Source: Bidens hawaiensis
Taxonomy: Eukaryota > Streptophyta > Magnoliopsida > Asterales > Asteraceae
DNA length: 64,000 nt
Assembly (NCBI GenBank): GCA_021521415.1
Contig: JAIQDT010014347.1
Span: 62,001-126,000 of the forward strand
Direction: 5' to 3'
Within the stretch, counting starts at the first letter, position 1. Each line of letters begins with the position of its first letter. Of the stretch, positions 34,620 through 45,956 are shown one piece after another. The translations under genes and the position numbers were made by a program. The notes beneath the pieces were generated by a model, which worked only from the letters and a program-made list of their open reading frames with translations, made no database searches and was not told the origin of the DNA.

Positions 34620-34647
34620 CCCGTGTGTAACACGGGCTATACCCTAG
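34620..34647 (+). other. Helitron-type 3' terminus
   Basis: CCCGTG (34620-34625) pairs with CACGGG (34631-34636); CTAG follows at 34644-34647. Preceded by a T-rich stretch. The motif could also be an unrelated hairpin. Confidence 0.45.
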
Positions 34648-35280
34648 CACAACAATATAACTAACATCACACAATTGGCTTTTTAATCACTAACAAATCC
34701 TAACAACACACATTGTACTGAATAGGTATCGAGCCGAGCATTTTCGGTAGTGGTACCAAGTTTTAATGAACTTTGGGATCGGTCTTGGTCAGCACCGGGC
34801 TCATCCCTAAAATAAAGTGTAAGGGGTTAGTGCATATTACTCATAGTTGTAGGTTTTAAGATGTGTGGCTTAATTGGGTAGTTAATTTTGGTTGGTGATA
34901 CCTAATCAGTACAAGAGTTCATATTCTAGTTAGTTAGATTTGTATTTCTATTCTACAACAAGCTAGATAAGTGGAAATGAGAGATTAGCTTACATTTCTG
35001 AAACTCTATAACATGTCGTGTTGATAGCTAGTTGTTGAAAATGATGACGCTCAATAAGACGCCACTGAAGGCTTGCTAGACGTATCCTTATAAACCTCAT
35101 GTTTAATGGAGAATCTATCTATTAAATAAACTTGCAAAGTAACTATGCATCAGATTTATAACCATTGTTGCTTGTATATTAAACATTGCTTATAACAAAA
35201 TATGACTTTTTAAAGAATACAAATATGCATTTCAAAAATATAGAATATTGTAGTACCAGTTTGTTAAAGGCGATGACATA
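34648..35280. other. No gene seen
   Basis: Mixed AT-rich DNA; short gagccgagcat and agcaccgggct words near 34730-34795 resemble a worn hAT-type end. Confidence 0.4.
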
Positions 35281-35855
35281 GAGCATTCACAACGGGATGG
35301 GTTTCCCGAGGTCCGGACACGTGGCAAGTGGCGGACTGGGATCAAGCGGACTTTACCGTTGTAGCTCCGAAGTCTGGTGAACAAGTTTGGATCTGCAGAC
35401 GTGAGAAGAACGTGTAGATGTGGGCCCCCAACAATTTTAAACATTCTTGATTTTTAACAAATGGATCAACGGAACCTCATCAAAATCTATTGCAATTGCC
35501 ACGTTGATTGCCGTTTAATTTGAAGGGCGAGTAATTGCATGACTAACCGTTAGAAGAAGGAGACTGTCATCCGGGGAGATCGATTTCTATTCGTCGTCCG
35601 GTCAATCAATTTCGAATCTCCGGTGAGAGGCCATTGGGGGTGTTCTTTCTCTTGATGTTCAGATCTAGAATTATGAAAAAGGAGAAACTGGGTGGTGAAC
35701 TTTGTCAGTTTGTGATGATTTGAAGTAGGTAGATTAAATATAAAACTTAATAATTTATATATTATAAAACCATTATTATTTGATTCATTAAATTAAATAA
35801 TAAAGTAGTGAGTGATGATGTGTTGGTTTGTTGATGTTTGTTGCTGTGGATGCTC
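35281..35855. mobile_element. PIF/Harbinger-type MITE
   Basis: The ends GAGCATTCACAACGGG and GCTGTGGATGCTC are inverted repeats, flanked by ATA (35278-35280) and TTA (35856-35858), a near-match to the T-A trinucleotide TSD. Its ends resemble those of 6609-6936. No coding capacity. Confidence 0.55.
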
Positions 35856-35858
35856 TTA

Positions 35859-37083
35859 GCAGCAGGAAAAGAGAAGTATGGTGGTGCCAAACTATATGAC
35901 AAATGAATTCTAAGTGATACGTGGTGTAAAAAAATGAATTTATTTAGTGAAGATATATTATTAAAATAAGTTTGGAAAAGCATTCATAGATGCAGAGAAT
36001 CTTTGGAAGTTGTTGGGTTTTGTGGGTAGCTCAAAGTTTTAACTTTTAATGTAGGAAAACGCTATTTCACCTAAAAACAAAGAATGTATCTTATACTCTT
36101 ATTTGCTATGTGATATATCATCTTCAATTCACTTACCTATGGATATATTTTGTTTTTTTAGGTGTTGAAAGGATATTTAAGCCCTATAGCCAAGTAGCAA
36201 CAAATGGTATAAAGAAACATACATTTGTTATATTTTTGGACTCGATAATGTCAATTTGAACTTGCTTCGGTAACTAAACGGTCATCGGTTTGATATTATG
36301 ACCGGTTTCAATTAATTAAGTCGTACTGAACAGTTTGATTTGCATTTCACATCAAAAATCATACCATAAGACTTGATTATTATTTTTATAAGTACTTTAT
36401 GATAGATATATTTATTTATTTATTTTAGCTTGGTAACTATCTTTTTAAGTGTAATTCTTTTAATATTAAAGAACACGTTTTATAATTTAGTTGAAAACAT
36501 AATACCAAATTTATAATTTACTCTATGGAAGATAACTAATATTGGATGATTGGTCTTGGGATTCAAGTTAAGACCATGATAAATAAAAAATAAAAAATTA
36601 TGGGTTTCAGTTTGGGCAGGACATTTTCTCACACATAATGGTTTTCTCAATGACTCTTGTCGTTTTTACTTTAAATTTGAATCAAGTTGCGGTTCATGTT
36701 TGTACATGCATGTATTTAATTGTTTTTACTTTTTTTTAACATCTCTTGTCTTAAGTGAGACTAAACGCAAAATAACAAAGTCTTTTTGTATACTAAATAT
36801 AGTTATTTTTTACCTTTTAAATTTTAAAGTATTTGAAGTATTCAATAACTAAAAAGTAATTATAGTTAAGATTTCAATCTTACTATAATATTAAATCAAT
36901 ACAAGATATCCACATGGCATTCAACTAGCATGTCCATATAGACTTCCAAGTCATCCAGTTTCCATATATAGAATTGCCACATAATTCATTAATTAATGTT
37001 TTATAGAATCATAACCTCACTAATTAGTGTTTTTATAATCATAAACAACTATTTTCTTTCAAATGATTTAATAACCGATTTTG
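35859..37083. other. No gene; Helitron-like 5' segment at the end
   Basis: 36869-37083 (TTACTATAATATTAAATC, then CCACATGGCATTC) resembles 29454-29600 and looks like the 5' part of the same repeat family. It is broken by the solo LTR at 37084. The rest is AT-rich without features. Confidence 0.4.
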
Positions 37084-37529
37084 TGTAAGGCCCTGTTATC
37101 GGTAGCCCTACTTTGGATGTTGGATTTACTCATAAATACAGTTCAAATATCAGAGTTAATTAAAACTTTACACGGAACATAAAAGCTTTCATAAAACATT
37201 TCATAAAAATCCAAAACTTGCCTTTACAAACAACTTGTCTTTCAAAAGCAAAGTAATTAAAATTAAAACATCATAAGTCTTCAGATGCCAGACTCTTATT
37301 CTTCTGCCATGTGTCCCCTCAAGCGAGCTGCCTCATCCTACTCACCTGCGTGCATACTAAAAGTCAGCTACGCTGAGTGAGTTCTAGTTAATCAAGCATA
37401 ATACATTACATACACTTACCTTCAATCATGCATCCGAAGATACATAATAACTACTTTACTAACTTACTTTCATTACGTTATTTCATACGTACATTCATAC
37501 TTCATTACTTTCATACTATATAGTTACTG

Positions 37530-37735
37530 TCCATTCTATCTCAGATATTATTAGGGTCTGGTCCCTCTTTCCTTCGTCTATCTCAGATATTTTAGGGTCT
37601 GGTCCCTTTCTTGTCTATCTCAGATATTATTAGGGTCTGGTCCCTTTTTACTTCTCTATCTCAGATATTATTAAAGGTCTGGTCCCTCCTTCTCTATCTC
37701 AGATATTATTAGGGTCTGGTCCCTCTTTCTTCATC
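37530..37735 (-). repeat. LTR minisatellite, 5 copies
   Basis: ctatctcagatattattagg followed by gtctggtccct, repeated five times at 37-42-bp spacing. Confidence 0.9.
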
Positions 37736-38394
37736 TTCGTACATACTGTCTTTACATACCCATAACATGTATACTTTCTTTAACCATTCATACATATTCA
37801 TATACTGTACATAATCTATCATACACATTCCTTTATCATAAACATACCTCCCTTGTTAGCACGTGCAATATCCGAAGATCGTTCACATGCCAACAAGATT
37901 TCATTCACATTTAAGATATACATACATAACATATAAACCATATAAGGCATACACTTACCAGTTAAGGTAAGTGTATTAACTATCACATCGAGGATGCACA
38001 CAGCCCCGAAAACATAACAAAGAAACGGGGCTAGAAACTCACCTGAATCCTGTTACGCTCTCCGTTAATCGTTATTCCCTTCTTGAGCTGTGCACGGCTA
38101 ACTGTATAATATTTACATGTATCAATTAACTACTACTACTCATATTGTATTTCGATCTTTATAAAATCCCACAATGAACGGGGGTCCGAGGGAAGCGCCC
38201 CTAGAAGCGGGGTCTAGGGGCGGCAGCCCCTAGCAGGGTCCAAGGGGCAGAGCCGCTGGCTGGGGTCGAGCTGCCAGGTCAGCTTGGAAAAATTTTATTT
38301 TCATTAACTGTCTTAATGCATTTCCTATTAGGATTTTAAGTTACTATTTTATTCACCTACTCATTCGTTAGCCCGATTCGTTACCTTAAAATGC

Positions 38395-38650
38395 ATGTTA
38401 AGCGAACTTAACTTAAGCGAACTTAAGGTTCGGCGAACTTAAGACTCGGCGAACTTAGAGTCCAGCGAACATATGGTTCAGCGAAGTTGATAAGGTAGGC
38501 GAACTTGCTTGTAGAGAACTTAACATCAAGCGAAGTTAGCCAGCGAACTTGACTTTTGAACGAACTTATTTTCAAGCGAACTTATCTTGGCGTAGTTGGC
38601 TTGTAGCGAAGTTTAGCTACAGCGAACTTATGCAGCGAAGTTATACAGTA
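38395..38650 (-). repeat. GCGAACTTA repeat cluster in the LTR
   Basis: About 15 degenerate copies of agcgaactta. At the same position the 29756 and 41519 LTRs carry aattcgtta/taacgaa units instead, so this copy belongs to a different sub-repeat variant. Confidence 0.75.
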
Positions 38651-39373
38651 AGTGAAGTTCGTGGTCTGCAGCTCACTGGTTCGCTTTGTCGCACATTTCA
38701 CAACTTAAATACTCATTTTATGATTTGGCCTTAGCCCTAAACGTTCCCTTGACCATTTGCGGTCCAATCTTGACCCGTTTATAACATAAAGCACGAACCT
38801 TTATAGTGAACGTTTAGAGAATGGATCTAGGATTTCGTTTTAAACGAGCCGTTTAGGTTCGCGGGTTCGTTAGGTTCATTTTATCATCAAGTTTACAACT
38901 TTACGTTTCGTCTATACTCGATCTACTTCCGTTCTAAGTTTCAAGGCTAAACGGTTATAAAAACGTAAACTTTAAGATCAGGAACATACCTTTAGTGCTC
39001 GTTTGGATCTCGTTTAACTTGGTTATAAACTCTAGATCTTGTATATAGCTCGTGTGATAAAGATCTAATACATGCTAGCGTTCGTTTGGTCTCAAATCCC
39101 TCTCGTCTCTCTCTCGGCCGAATATGGTGTAGGATGTGTGTGTTTTTTTGAGTGTGTAGAGATTAGGATGATAAGAATGAGGATTTAGGGTTTTAGGATG
39201 CTTTAGGAGATATTTATATCCCTTAAAGCCGATGGACCTAAGGCTCATTCCCTTTAATCCATCTTAATTAGTCCAAGTCCATGATCTTTATTAATACTAA
39301 TTAATTATTCAGGCCCAATGACTAAACACGACTTTCTTTTATTAAATACGAAATTTTAGGATGTTACATTTTG

Positions 39374-39668
39374 ACCACAGTTAATTATTTATAACTGATT
39401 TTGTGTTCCCTATTTTAGAGCATGTTTGGAATCAGTGGCGGAACTTCAACTTTTAGATGGTGTGGGGGTGGGGGGGGGGGGCGAAAGTACTCGTATCATC
39501 AAACATCAAATAATCAAAATTCAAATGGTTCATATCATTTACCTTTGATTACAGCAAGTAAATAGTGATTAAGTTGCGTTGATTCTGTGGTGATGAAATC
39601 ATAACTTCCAGCAAGAAGCAACATCAAACATGATAAAAATATTTATATCAAAAATTGTATACACACAT
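39374..39668. other. No gene; G-rich hAT-like end
   Basis: cagtggcggaacttcaac at 39435 resembles the left end of a hAT element and is followed by a G run (39469-39481). No matching right end was found. Confidence 0.35.
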
Positions 39669-39868
39669 CGGGGCATTGGATTCTCACCAATGTTTGCGTT
39701 ACTCAAGCCGACATTCTCGCTTCCGCTTCGTCCACTACTGCTCGCGCGGGTGCTTCACTCTAAGGCGGAACGCTCCCCTACCGATGTATTTTTACATCCC
39801 ACAGCTTCGGCAGATCGCTTAGCCCCGTTCATCTTCGGTGCAAGAGCGCTCGATCAGTGAGCTATTAC
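39669..39868 (-). pseudogene. rrn23: Plastid 23S rRNA fragment (about 200 bp)
   Basis: The minus strand from 39868 reads GTAATAGCTCACTGATCGAG, then AGATGAACGGGGCTAAGCG, GAAGCTGTGGGATG, GGGGAGCGTTCCGCCTTAGAG and ends ...GAATCCAATGCCCCG. This is the conserved domain II region of bacterial-type 23S rRNA, and its details are plastid-like. Both ends are cut within the gene, so it is a dead fragment. It directly precedes the rpl10-like block. Confidence 0.85.
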
Positions 39869-39990
39869 AGTTAGTTGCTCTGACTAATTTTTTAGTGCAA
39901 AAAAGGACCAACGACTACCCTATCCTAAAGGAGAAGAAGGAGTAGGAGGAGTCAGTTTTCTTTGAAGATCGAGGAATCAATCTCCCAATT

Positions 39991-40371
39991 ATGCCATTTG
40001 GAAGAAGTCTTCTACAGAGGGAAAGCCTGTTACGAGTAAGCGCAGAGGAAAGATCTCCAGAGATTCTTATCTCATTCCATTCCAGTGGCTCAACCAGTAA
40101 CCAATGGCGAAAACTAAAAAATCCATGGTTTCCCGGTAGAACCCTATTTCGCCCAAGTTGTTTCAGAACCGGAAAAAAGAAGCTGTTTTTCGCACAGCTT
40201 GCGCATAGTGCAGGTCCCACTTGTATATCGTATTTGGCCGAAGAAGCATCAGACAGGTTGGAGTTCTTACCTTCTTGGGATTCCATGGACCAAGATCTGC
40301 TTTTATTATATGGGCAATACCGATCTAATTTAGTAGATCATATGGATGATACGAGTAATAAAATAATATAA
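39991..40371 (+). pseudogene. rpl10: Probable mitochondrial ribosomal protein L10 fragment
   Basis: A 126-codon open frame with SGSTSNQWRKLKNPWFPGR, FFAQLAHSAGPTCISYLAEE and LLLLYGQYRS. These match my recollection of the plant mitochondrial rpl10 reading frame, including its C-terminal LLLYGQYRS stretch; homology appears to stop near 40350, where AT-rich nuclear DNA begins. Base composition is balanced, unlike both flanks. With the neighbouring plastid rRNA piece it looks like one organelle-DNA insert. The alternative is an unnamed mitochondrial ORF. Confidence 0.5.
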
Positions 40372-41518
40372 TCAATAAGAGAAATCTTCTAATTCTAAAA
40401 TATGATAGGTTCATTTGATTTTTTAAAATAATTTATGTAAATACATAGTAAGATTAAAATAAAAGCATAAATCATTGATAAAACATATCAGTAAAACAAC
40501 AAATAATAATACAATAGTAATGTGCTTAGTAAAATTTAAATGGGTAAGGTTTGAATAGGCCTTATTATAGCTACTCTTATTTAAATATTAAAGTACCTTC
40601 TACTCACTGTCAACTTATATTATATTAGACTAAGGGGTGTGGGAGCTCTAGTGGGGGCTCCAGCAGAGCCAAGAACCAATAATATTATGACGTGTGGCAG
40701 AGAGAGAAACTAGATAAGGGGAGTGTTGAAGCCCCTGGCCCCTGGTGTGGATAGAGCCTCTCTAGCGTCCATATTAAAGCCCCACATCCTCTCTCTCTTC
40801 TCCCGCTACCATGCTCACGGGTGGTGTTTGCGCCTCGGTAGCGCCCCCTCTAGCGCCTATTTGATGTGGTATTAGCGCCTGGGGGCGCGAGCGGAGGGGC
40901 TCTAGCGCCCCCTTTGAAGCCCCCACACCCCTCAGTCTTAGCTTTTGTCCACTGGTACTTCATCTCCTTAAAGTTATTGACAGTGGTCGCCATTGTTGCC
41001 AAAGAAAATCTTTAATTTTCTTTCTTCTATCTTTGATTTTCTCTATAGTAATCCTTTTAACTCTAAAGCTTTACATAGACATTTAAAGGCTTAAATTACA
41101 AAACATTTTCATTCGAACCACCGTCATCAAAAGTGGAAAGGAGCAAGAAATGCCGAATAGCTACACATAAATTTTATAAAGTTGTGATTGGTACCCTCAG
41201 TTAGGTCGTTGTGCTCCATTATCATAACCACAATTACGCATTCAACGAAAAAAAAAATGTAACAACGCTAGTTATCGTAAACACCCTGTGATTTTCAAAA
41301 GGAGATGGCTTTATCAATAGAATTCGCAAACCTACCATAATATAAATGAACATAGCGTGAATCATAAGTGTCCCGCAATTAAAAATCCTGAAACAAAAAG
41401 ATGTCATTCCATGCCACTTGTTAGTTATTAACTTATTATCATCACCAAGTAACATTTAGATGAAAACGAAGGCAATCAACATTAAAATTATCGTTCACTA
41501 CGTTCGTTGGAACGTGAT
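40372..41518. other. No gene; one MITE
   Basis: AT-rich DNA with the MITE at 40634-40931. It ends at the TSD-side of the outer gypsy 5' LTR. Confidence 0.5.
40634..40931. mobile_element. GC-rich MITE, PIF/Harbinger-like
   Basis: GGGGTGTGGGAGCTCTAGTG and the opposite end ...GCCCCCACACCCC are inverted repeats. Flanks are TAA and TCA, compatible with a T-N-A trinucleotide TSD. The interior has repeated tctagcgcc and gcgcc words. Confidence 0.6.
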
Positions 41519-41668
41519 TGTAACATCCCGTTTTCTCGTTTCGGTTAATAAAATAGAAATATGAGTTATTATGAGTCGGGCTAGTTTTGGGTTAAATGGA
41601 TATGTGTTATGGACTTGGGTTATGAAGGAAAGAAGAAATGATCATGGGCTTAAGCCCATGATCCATAA

Positions 41669-41676
41669 TTATATAA
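41669..41676 (+). promoter_or_regulatory. TATA box of the LTR family
   Basis: ttatataaac, preceded by gggcttaagcccatgatcc. The same arrangement is kept in the 29756 and 59712 LTRs, which supports it as the functional promoter. Confidence 0.6.
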
Positions 41677-43045
41677 ACCTTAATTACCCATTTAATCATT
41701 CATTTACACATATTTCATACACCACCAAAACACACACTTAAGCTCTCTCTCTCTAATTTCTCTCCTTTCTCTATCCGAACCAATATAGAAAAACCGATCC
41801 CGATCCAAGGTAATGATAGTATGAGCTCAAACCCGATAGATTTAGTCGCGAAACGACGAGCCGACACCTTTAAACCGTTAAAGTCACGAGATTCGGGTGG
41901 AATCGGGTATAAACTGAACCTATGATGAGCTTAGGGGTCACCCTAGCTCAGATCTGGATCGAACAGGATGAAAATGGTGAAAACGGTGGTGAAATAAGTG
42001 AGATCTCACTTTTCTGGCGAGATCCCGGTTTTCCGGCGAAGGCGGCGCCGGAATGTGGGTACGAGGTGAGGGAATGTCAGAGAATGTTTCTGACATTCTC
42101 TGACCTAACCCTAATTCGTTAACGGGGAGTTAACGAACTAGGGGTGATTCGTCTAGTGATTCGTTAAGGGAAGCTTAACAAACTAGCCTTAGTTCGTGTC
42201 CAAGTTCTTGAAGAAAAAGATAACGAACTAAGTCCAGTTCGCTATGACCCTTCGTTAAAAGAGATAACGAATTAGAAGGTCCAATTCGTTACATGGACTG
42301 ATTCATTATATGGACTGATTCGTCAAAGGACCAGTTTGTTATAAGGTCCAGTTCGTTATAAAGATCAGTTCGTTGAAGGGTCCAATTCGTTATGACAAGT
42401 CAATTCGTTAAAGAACTGAGTAACGAACTGAAAGTTTAATAGAATGACATAGCAGTCCCTGGACTTAGAAAAAGAATGATTTAATTACAAAATAGCCCTT
42501 GGACTTTATTAATTTATGGAAGATACCTTAAAGGATTAAGAGGTTAACAATAAAATATTATCATGAAATCCTAATGGAAAATGTGTTAAGACAGTTAATG
42601 AAAATAAAATTTTTCCAAGCTGACGTGGCAGCTGAACCCCAGCCAGGGGCTCTGCCTCTTGTACCCTGCTAGAGGCTGCCGCCCCTAAAACCCTGCTTCC
42701 AGGGGCGCTGCCCCCGGACCCCTGTTCGTTGAGGGTTATAATTAGACTAGAAACGCGATATGGGTAGTGATAGTTAATTGATGCGTGTAATTGTTATACA
42801 ACTAGTCGTGCACAGCTCAAGAAAGGTATAACCATAAACAGTGAACGTAATCGCGTTCAGGTGAGTTTCTAGCCCCACTCCTTGTTATGTTTTCGGGGTT
42901 GTGTGCATACTCGATGTGATAGTTAATACACTTACCTTAAATGGTAAGTGTATGCTTGGTATGATTTATGTATGATGATTGCTTGACGGTGCGTGAACGA
43001 TCTTCGGATATTGCATGTATCGTCAGGTGGTAGTTAAAGATATGA

Positions 43046-43076
<31 letters not shown>

Positions 43077-43324
43077 GATGTATGAATGATGTATGTATGT
43101 TATGTATGTTATGTTGGTAGTACGTGAACGATCTTCAGATATTGCATGTACCGTCAGGTGGTAGTTAAAGATATGATTGATATATATATATATATATATA
43201 AATATGATGTATGAATGATGTATGTATGTTATGTATGTTATGTTGGTAGTACGTGAACTATCTTCGGATATTGCACGTATTATTAAGGAAGGTATGTAAA
43301 GACATGTATGTACAGTTGCACGAA

Positions 43325-43560
43325 ACAAAGGGACCAGACCCTAATAATATCTGTGAGGGTAGGGACCAGACCCTAATAATATCTGTGAGGATAAGGACCA
43401 GACCCTAATAATATCTGTGAGGATAGGGACCAGACCCTAATAATATATGTGAGGATAGGGACCAGAACCTTATAATATCTGTGAGGATAGGGACCAGACC
43501 CTAATAATATCTGTGATGTTGGGGACCAGACCCTTATAATATCTGTGAAGTTATAGGGCG
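43325..43560 (+). repeat. 32-bp LTR minisatellite, 7 copies
   Basis: Unit gggaccagaccctaataat plus atctgtgaggata, repeated seven times with single-base differences. Confidence 0.93.
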
Positions 43561-43986
43561 GAAGACTCTTTAAGTAGTATGGATAGTTATGCATGTAAAG
43601 TAAAGTATGAATAATGTACACACCTTCGGGCATGTGTGCAAGTATGTGAACTGAATGTATGTTGTGTGATTAACTAGAACTCACTCAGCGTAGCTGACTT
43701 TTAGTATGCACGCAGGTGAGTAGAATCAGGCAGCTTGCTTGAGGGGAAACACATGGCATGGAATTGAAGGCACTGCATCTCAATGAAATGTTATGTTATT
43801 TAAAAGACAATGTTTTATGTTTAAACGATTTGAATGCTCGTTAAGATAAGTATTGCTGGTTATGTAATATAATGGTTTGAAGTTTTATATTCCGCGTAAA
43901 GTATTAATTAACTCTAATATTTAGAACTGTGTTTATGAGTAAATCCAACGTCCAAAGTAGGGCACCGGCAACGGGGCCTTACAAGT

Positions 43987-43998
43987 TGGTATCAGAGC
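43987..43998 (+). other. Primer binding site (initiator tRNA-Met)
   Basis: TGGTATCAGAGC three bases after the LTR end, the standard PBS of plant gypsy elements complementary to tRNA-iMet. Confidence 0.95.
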
Positions 43999-44401
43999 AA
44001 AGTTTGAGAGATTTAAGCATCCTACATGCTTAGACTCGAACAAAGAATGGGATTTAAGTAAGAAAAGAAAGAAGATTCCAGTTTAAGAAAGCCATGTGTC
44101 ACTTAAGCAAGTTTAGTAAAGGTAAAGTATATGATTAAATTTCACATGTAAAGTAGAATGATGTATGAATGCTAGCTTAATTGCTAGGGATTGGAGTATA
44201 CGATGATATGAACTGTTTGATTGTCTAATTGTTAGAAGTAGAACTAGCACAAGTGGACTCACAAAGGGAAGTTTATAGGACACGGAGAGTAATGTGATCA
44301 GCTTATCACAGCTGGCCACCGTTATTACTTGTTAGCCTTACTATCCTTGTACTAAATAGTTCCTTGAGTGATGACGTTTGTGTTTTCCCTTCCAGATTAC
44401 G

Positions 44402-45650
44402 ATGGCTGGATCTAGGGCAGTTTTTGGAGCAGGAGGACGCACTGGACGATGTGGCAGGCCTCGTCGTGTTCAATAACCTTCGGTAGAAGCAACTTCCAAC
44501 ACAGGAGATGAAGGAAGCCCTGCTGGACGAAACCCAAGCAACAACGAAGGGGTCCAACTGGATCCCGCAATTCAAGCTGCCATTGCTCAAGCGGTAGCAA
44601 CTGCTGTAAAGAACATGAATCCCGAAAAGTCTGCTGGAAGTCAGGCAAAGACAGCTGAGAAGTCGGGGGAAAAGAGTAAGAAGGATGATGCAAAAGGAGA
44701 AGGAGGAATCGAGTGTGGTTAAGTCGGTAAAGGTTGATGATAGGAGAAGAGGCCGAGGTGGGTGCAACTACAAGTCGTAAGCCTGTGATCCACCGAAGCT
44801 AACTGGCTTGGGACACGCAATTGCTACTCTCCAATGGATAACGACGATGGACAAGGTTATCCGAATTAGCGAATGCCGTCCCGACCAAGCTGTGGGTTAC
44901 GCTACCCAATCTTTTGGTTTTGAAGCCATGTACTGGTGGGAATCTATAGAACAGAGGAAAACCCGAGAAGAGATAAAGGCGATGAGGTGGGATGATCTGA
45001 AGGAAATGGTGATGAAAAGGTTTTGTGCGGATGCAAAGGTTGAGAAGGTTGAAATGAAATTCTTGAGTCTGAAGGAGGGTAGGATTACACATCGCGAATA
45101 CACCACTGAATTCAACCGTATGTCAAGGTTGGTGCCAGACATAGTAAACACTGAGGCCAAGCGGATCAAGTGTTACCTTAGGGGACTGCCGCAGAATGTT
45201 CGCGTCTTGGTCAAGGCTGGTAGACCGGGTAGTTTTGATTCTACTGTAGGGCTGGCAGACGTGGTGGTGGAAGAGAAGGATAAAAAGTGGGCCCCTCCTA
45301 CTAAACGACCTGGTACTCAGTTGTGGAACCCCAAGAATAAGCAGCCGATAGTTTGGGAGAAGAGGTCGTGTAAGACTTGTGGAAAGATGCACGGTGGTGA
45401 GTGCAAGTGGAGTAAGAGTTCTAAAGTTTGTCCTAAATGTGGAAAGGCTCATGGTGGGGAACAGGATAGGGTCTAATGCGTGTTATAACTTATAAGTGTG
45501 GGAAGGTAGGGCATTACGCTAATGAGTGCAGTGCGAAGCCAACATGTTACAAATGTGGCAAGAAGGGCCATATGGCAAGAGAGTGCACCGATGGTGAGGC
45601 TGGAGGAAGTGGAAAGAAGGATGCCGAACAAGCAAGGCCAAGGATTTGAG
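44402..45650 (+). pseudogene. gag: gag (capsid/nucleocapsid) with stops
   Basis: It starts MAGSRAVFGAGG and hits a TAA after 24 codons, then continues as SNNEGVQLDPAIQAAIAQAV to another stop near 44720. A 222-codon open stretch (44808-45476) carries the capsid core (FGFEAMYWWESIEQ, FLSLKEGRITHREYTTEF) and CxxC-type CKTCGKMHGGEC. After a frameshift there are two classic CCHC knuckles at about 45496-45592 (YKCGKVGHYANEC, CYKCGKKGHMAREC). The three-finger nucleocapsid is usual for this lineage. Confidence 0.9.
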
Positions 45651-45679
45651 TCTACATGCTGACGCAGGAACAAGCTTGA

Positions 45680-45956
45680 CAGATTCCTGATGTTGTGACC
45701 GGTACATTCTTAGTAACGGTATTTCTGCTTCAGTATTATTTGATTCGGGTGCGAATAGAAGTTTTGTAGCTACGACATTTAGTAAACTAGCTAAAATGAA
45801 ATGTTGCCGAGTGCCTGAAACCTTCATAGTAGAAGCCGCCAGTGAAACCTCGGTGAAAATAATGAAAATGGTTAAGAATTGAAAGATAGAATTAGATGGA
45901 CATGAGTTCCCTGTTACTTTGTATTTTATGACCTTAGGAGGGATGTAGTTCTGGGG
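45680..45956 (+). pseudogene. Aspartic protease region
   Basis: VTGTFLV, then after a one-base frameshift NGISASVLFDSGANRSFV, which has the catalytic DSGA at 45742. A TGA after KMVKN and a further frameshift before 45957 break it. Confidence 0.85.

Larger units (their letters stand above)
29454..34647 (+). mobile_element. Possible Helitron containing a solo LTR
   Basis: The 3' end at 34620-34647 is a CCCGTG-tgtaa-CACGGG hairpin followed 7 bases later by CTAG, the form expected of Helitron termini (hairpin plus CTRR). The proposed 5' end (TC at 29454, then ATTAAATCAATACAA and CCACATG) resembles 36869-37083, which also sits in such DNA. Between them lie AT-rich DNA, ttttccggtaaggtttta repeats and the solo LTR. 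The base after CTAG is C, not the usual T. Both ends belong together only by inference. Confidence 0.3.
37084..39368 (-). mobile_element. Second solo LTR of the same gypsy family
   Basis: In plus orientation it begins TGTAAGGCCC and ends GGATGTTACA, i.e. a reversed copy of the family, flanked by perfect TTTTG copies (37079-37083 and 39369-39373). The conserved landmarks occur in reverse order: minisatellite (37530-37735), GC-rich block (38180-38280), gcgaactta repeats (38395-38650). The upstream promoter block is more diverged than in the 29756 copy. Confidence 0.95.
41519..43983 (+). repeat. 5' LTR of the outer gypsy
   Basis: 2,465 bp, TGTAACATCCCG to GGGGCCTTACA. A TATATAAA box at about 41669-41676 lies behind a gggcttaagccc palindrome; the transcript should start near 41700. 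Contains aattcgtta repeats, the GC-rich block, two copies of a gatcttc.gatattgca unit with TA runs (43010-43280), and the seven-copy minisatellite. Confidence 0.95.

Noticed and set aside
39915..40286. 123-codon minus-strand frame
   Set aside because: Antisense of the rpl10-like frame.
44306..44767. 153-codon minus-strand open frame
   Set aside because: It overlaps gag in the opposite strand and has no independent protein character; it is a shadow of gag.
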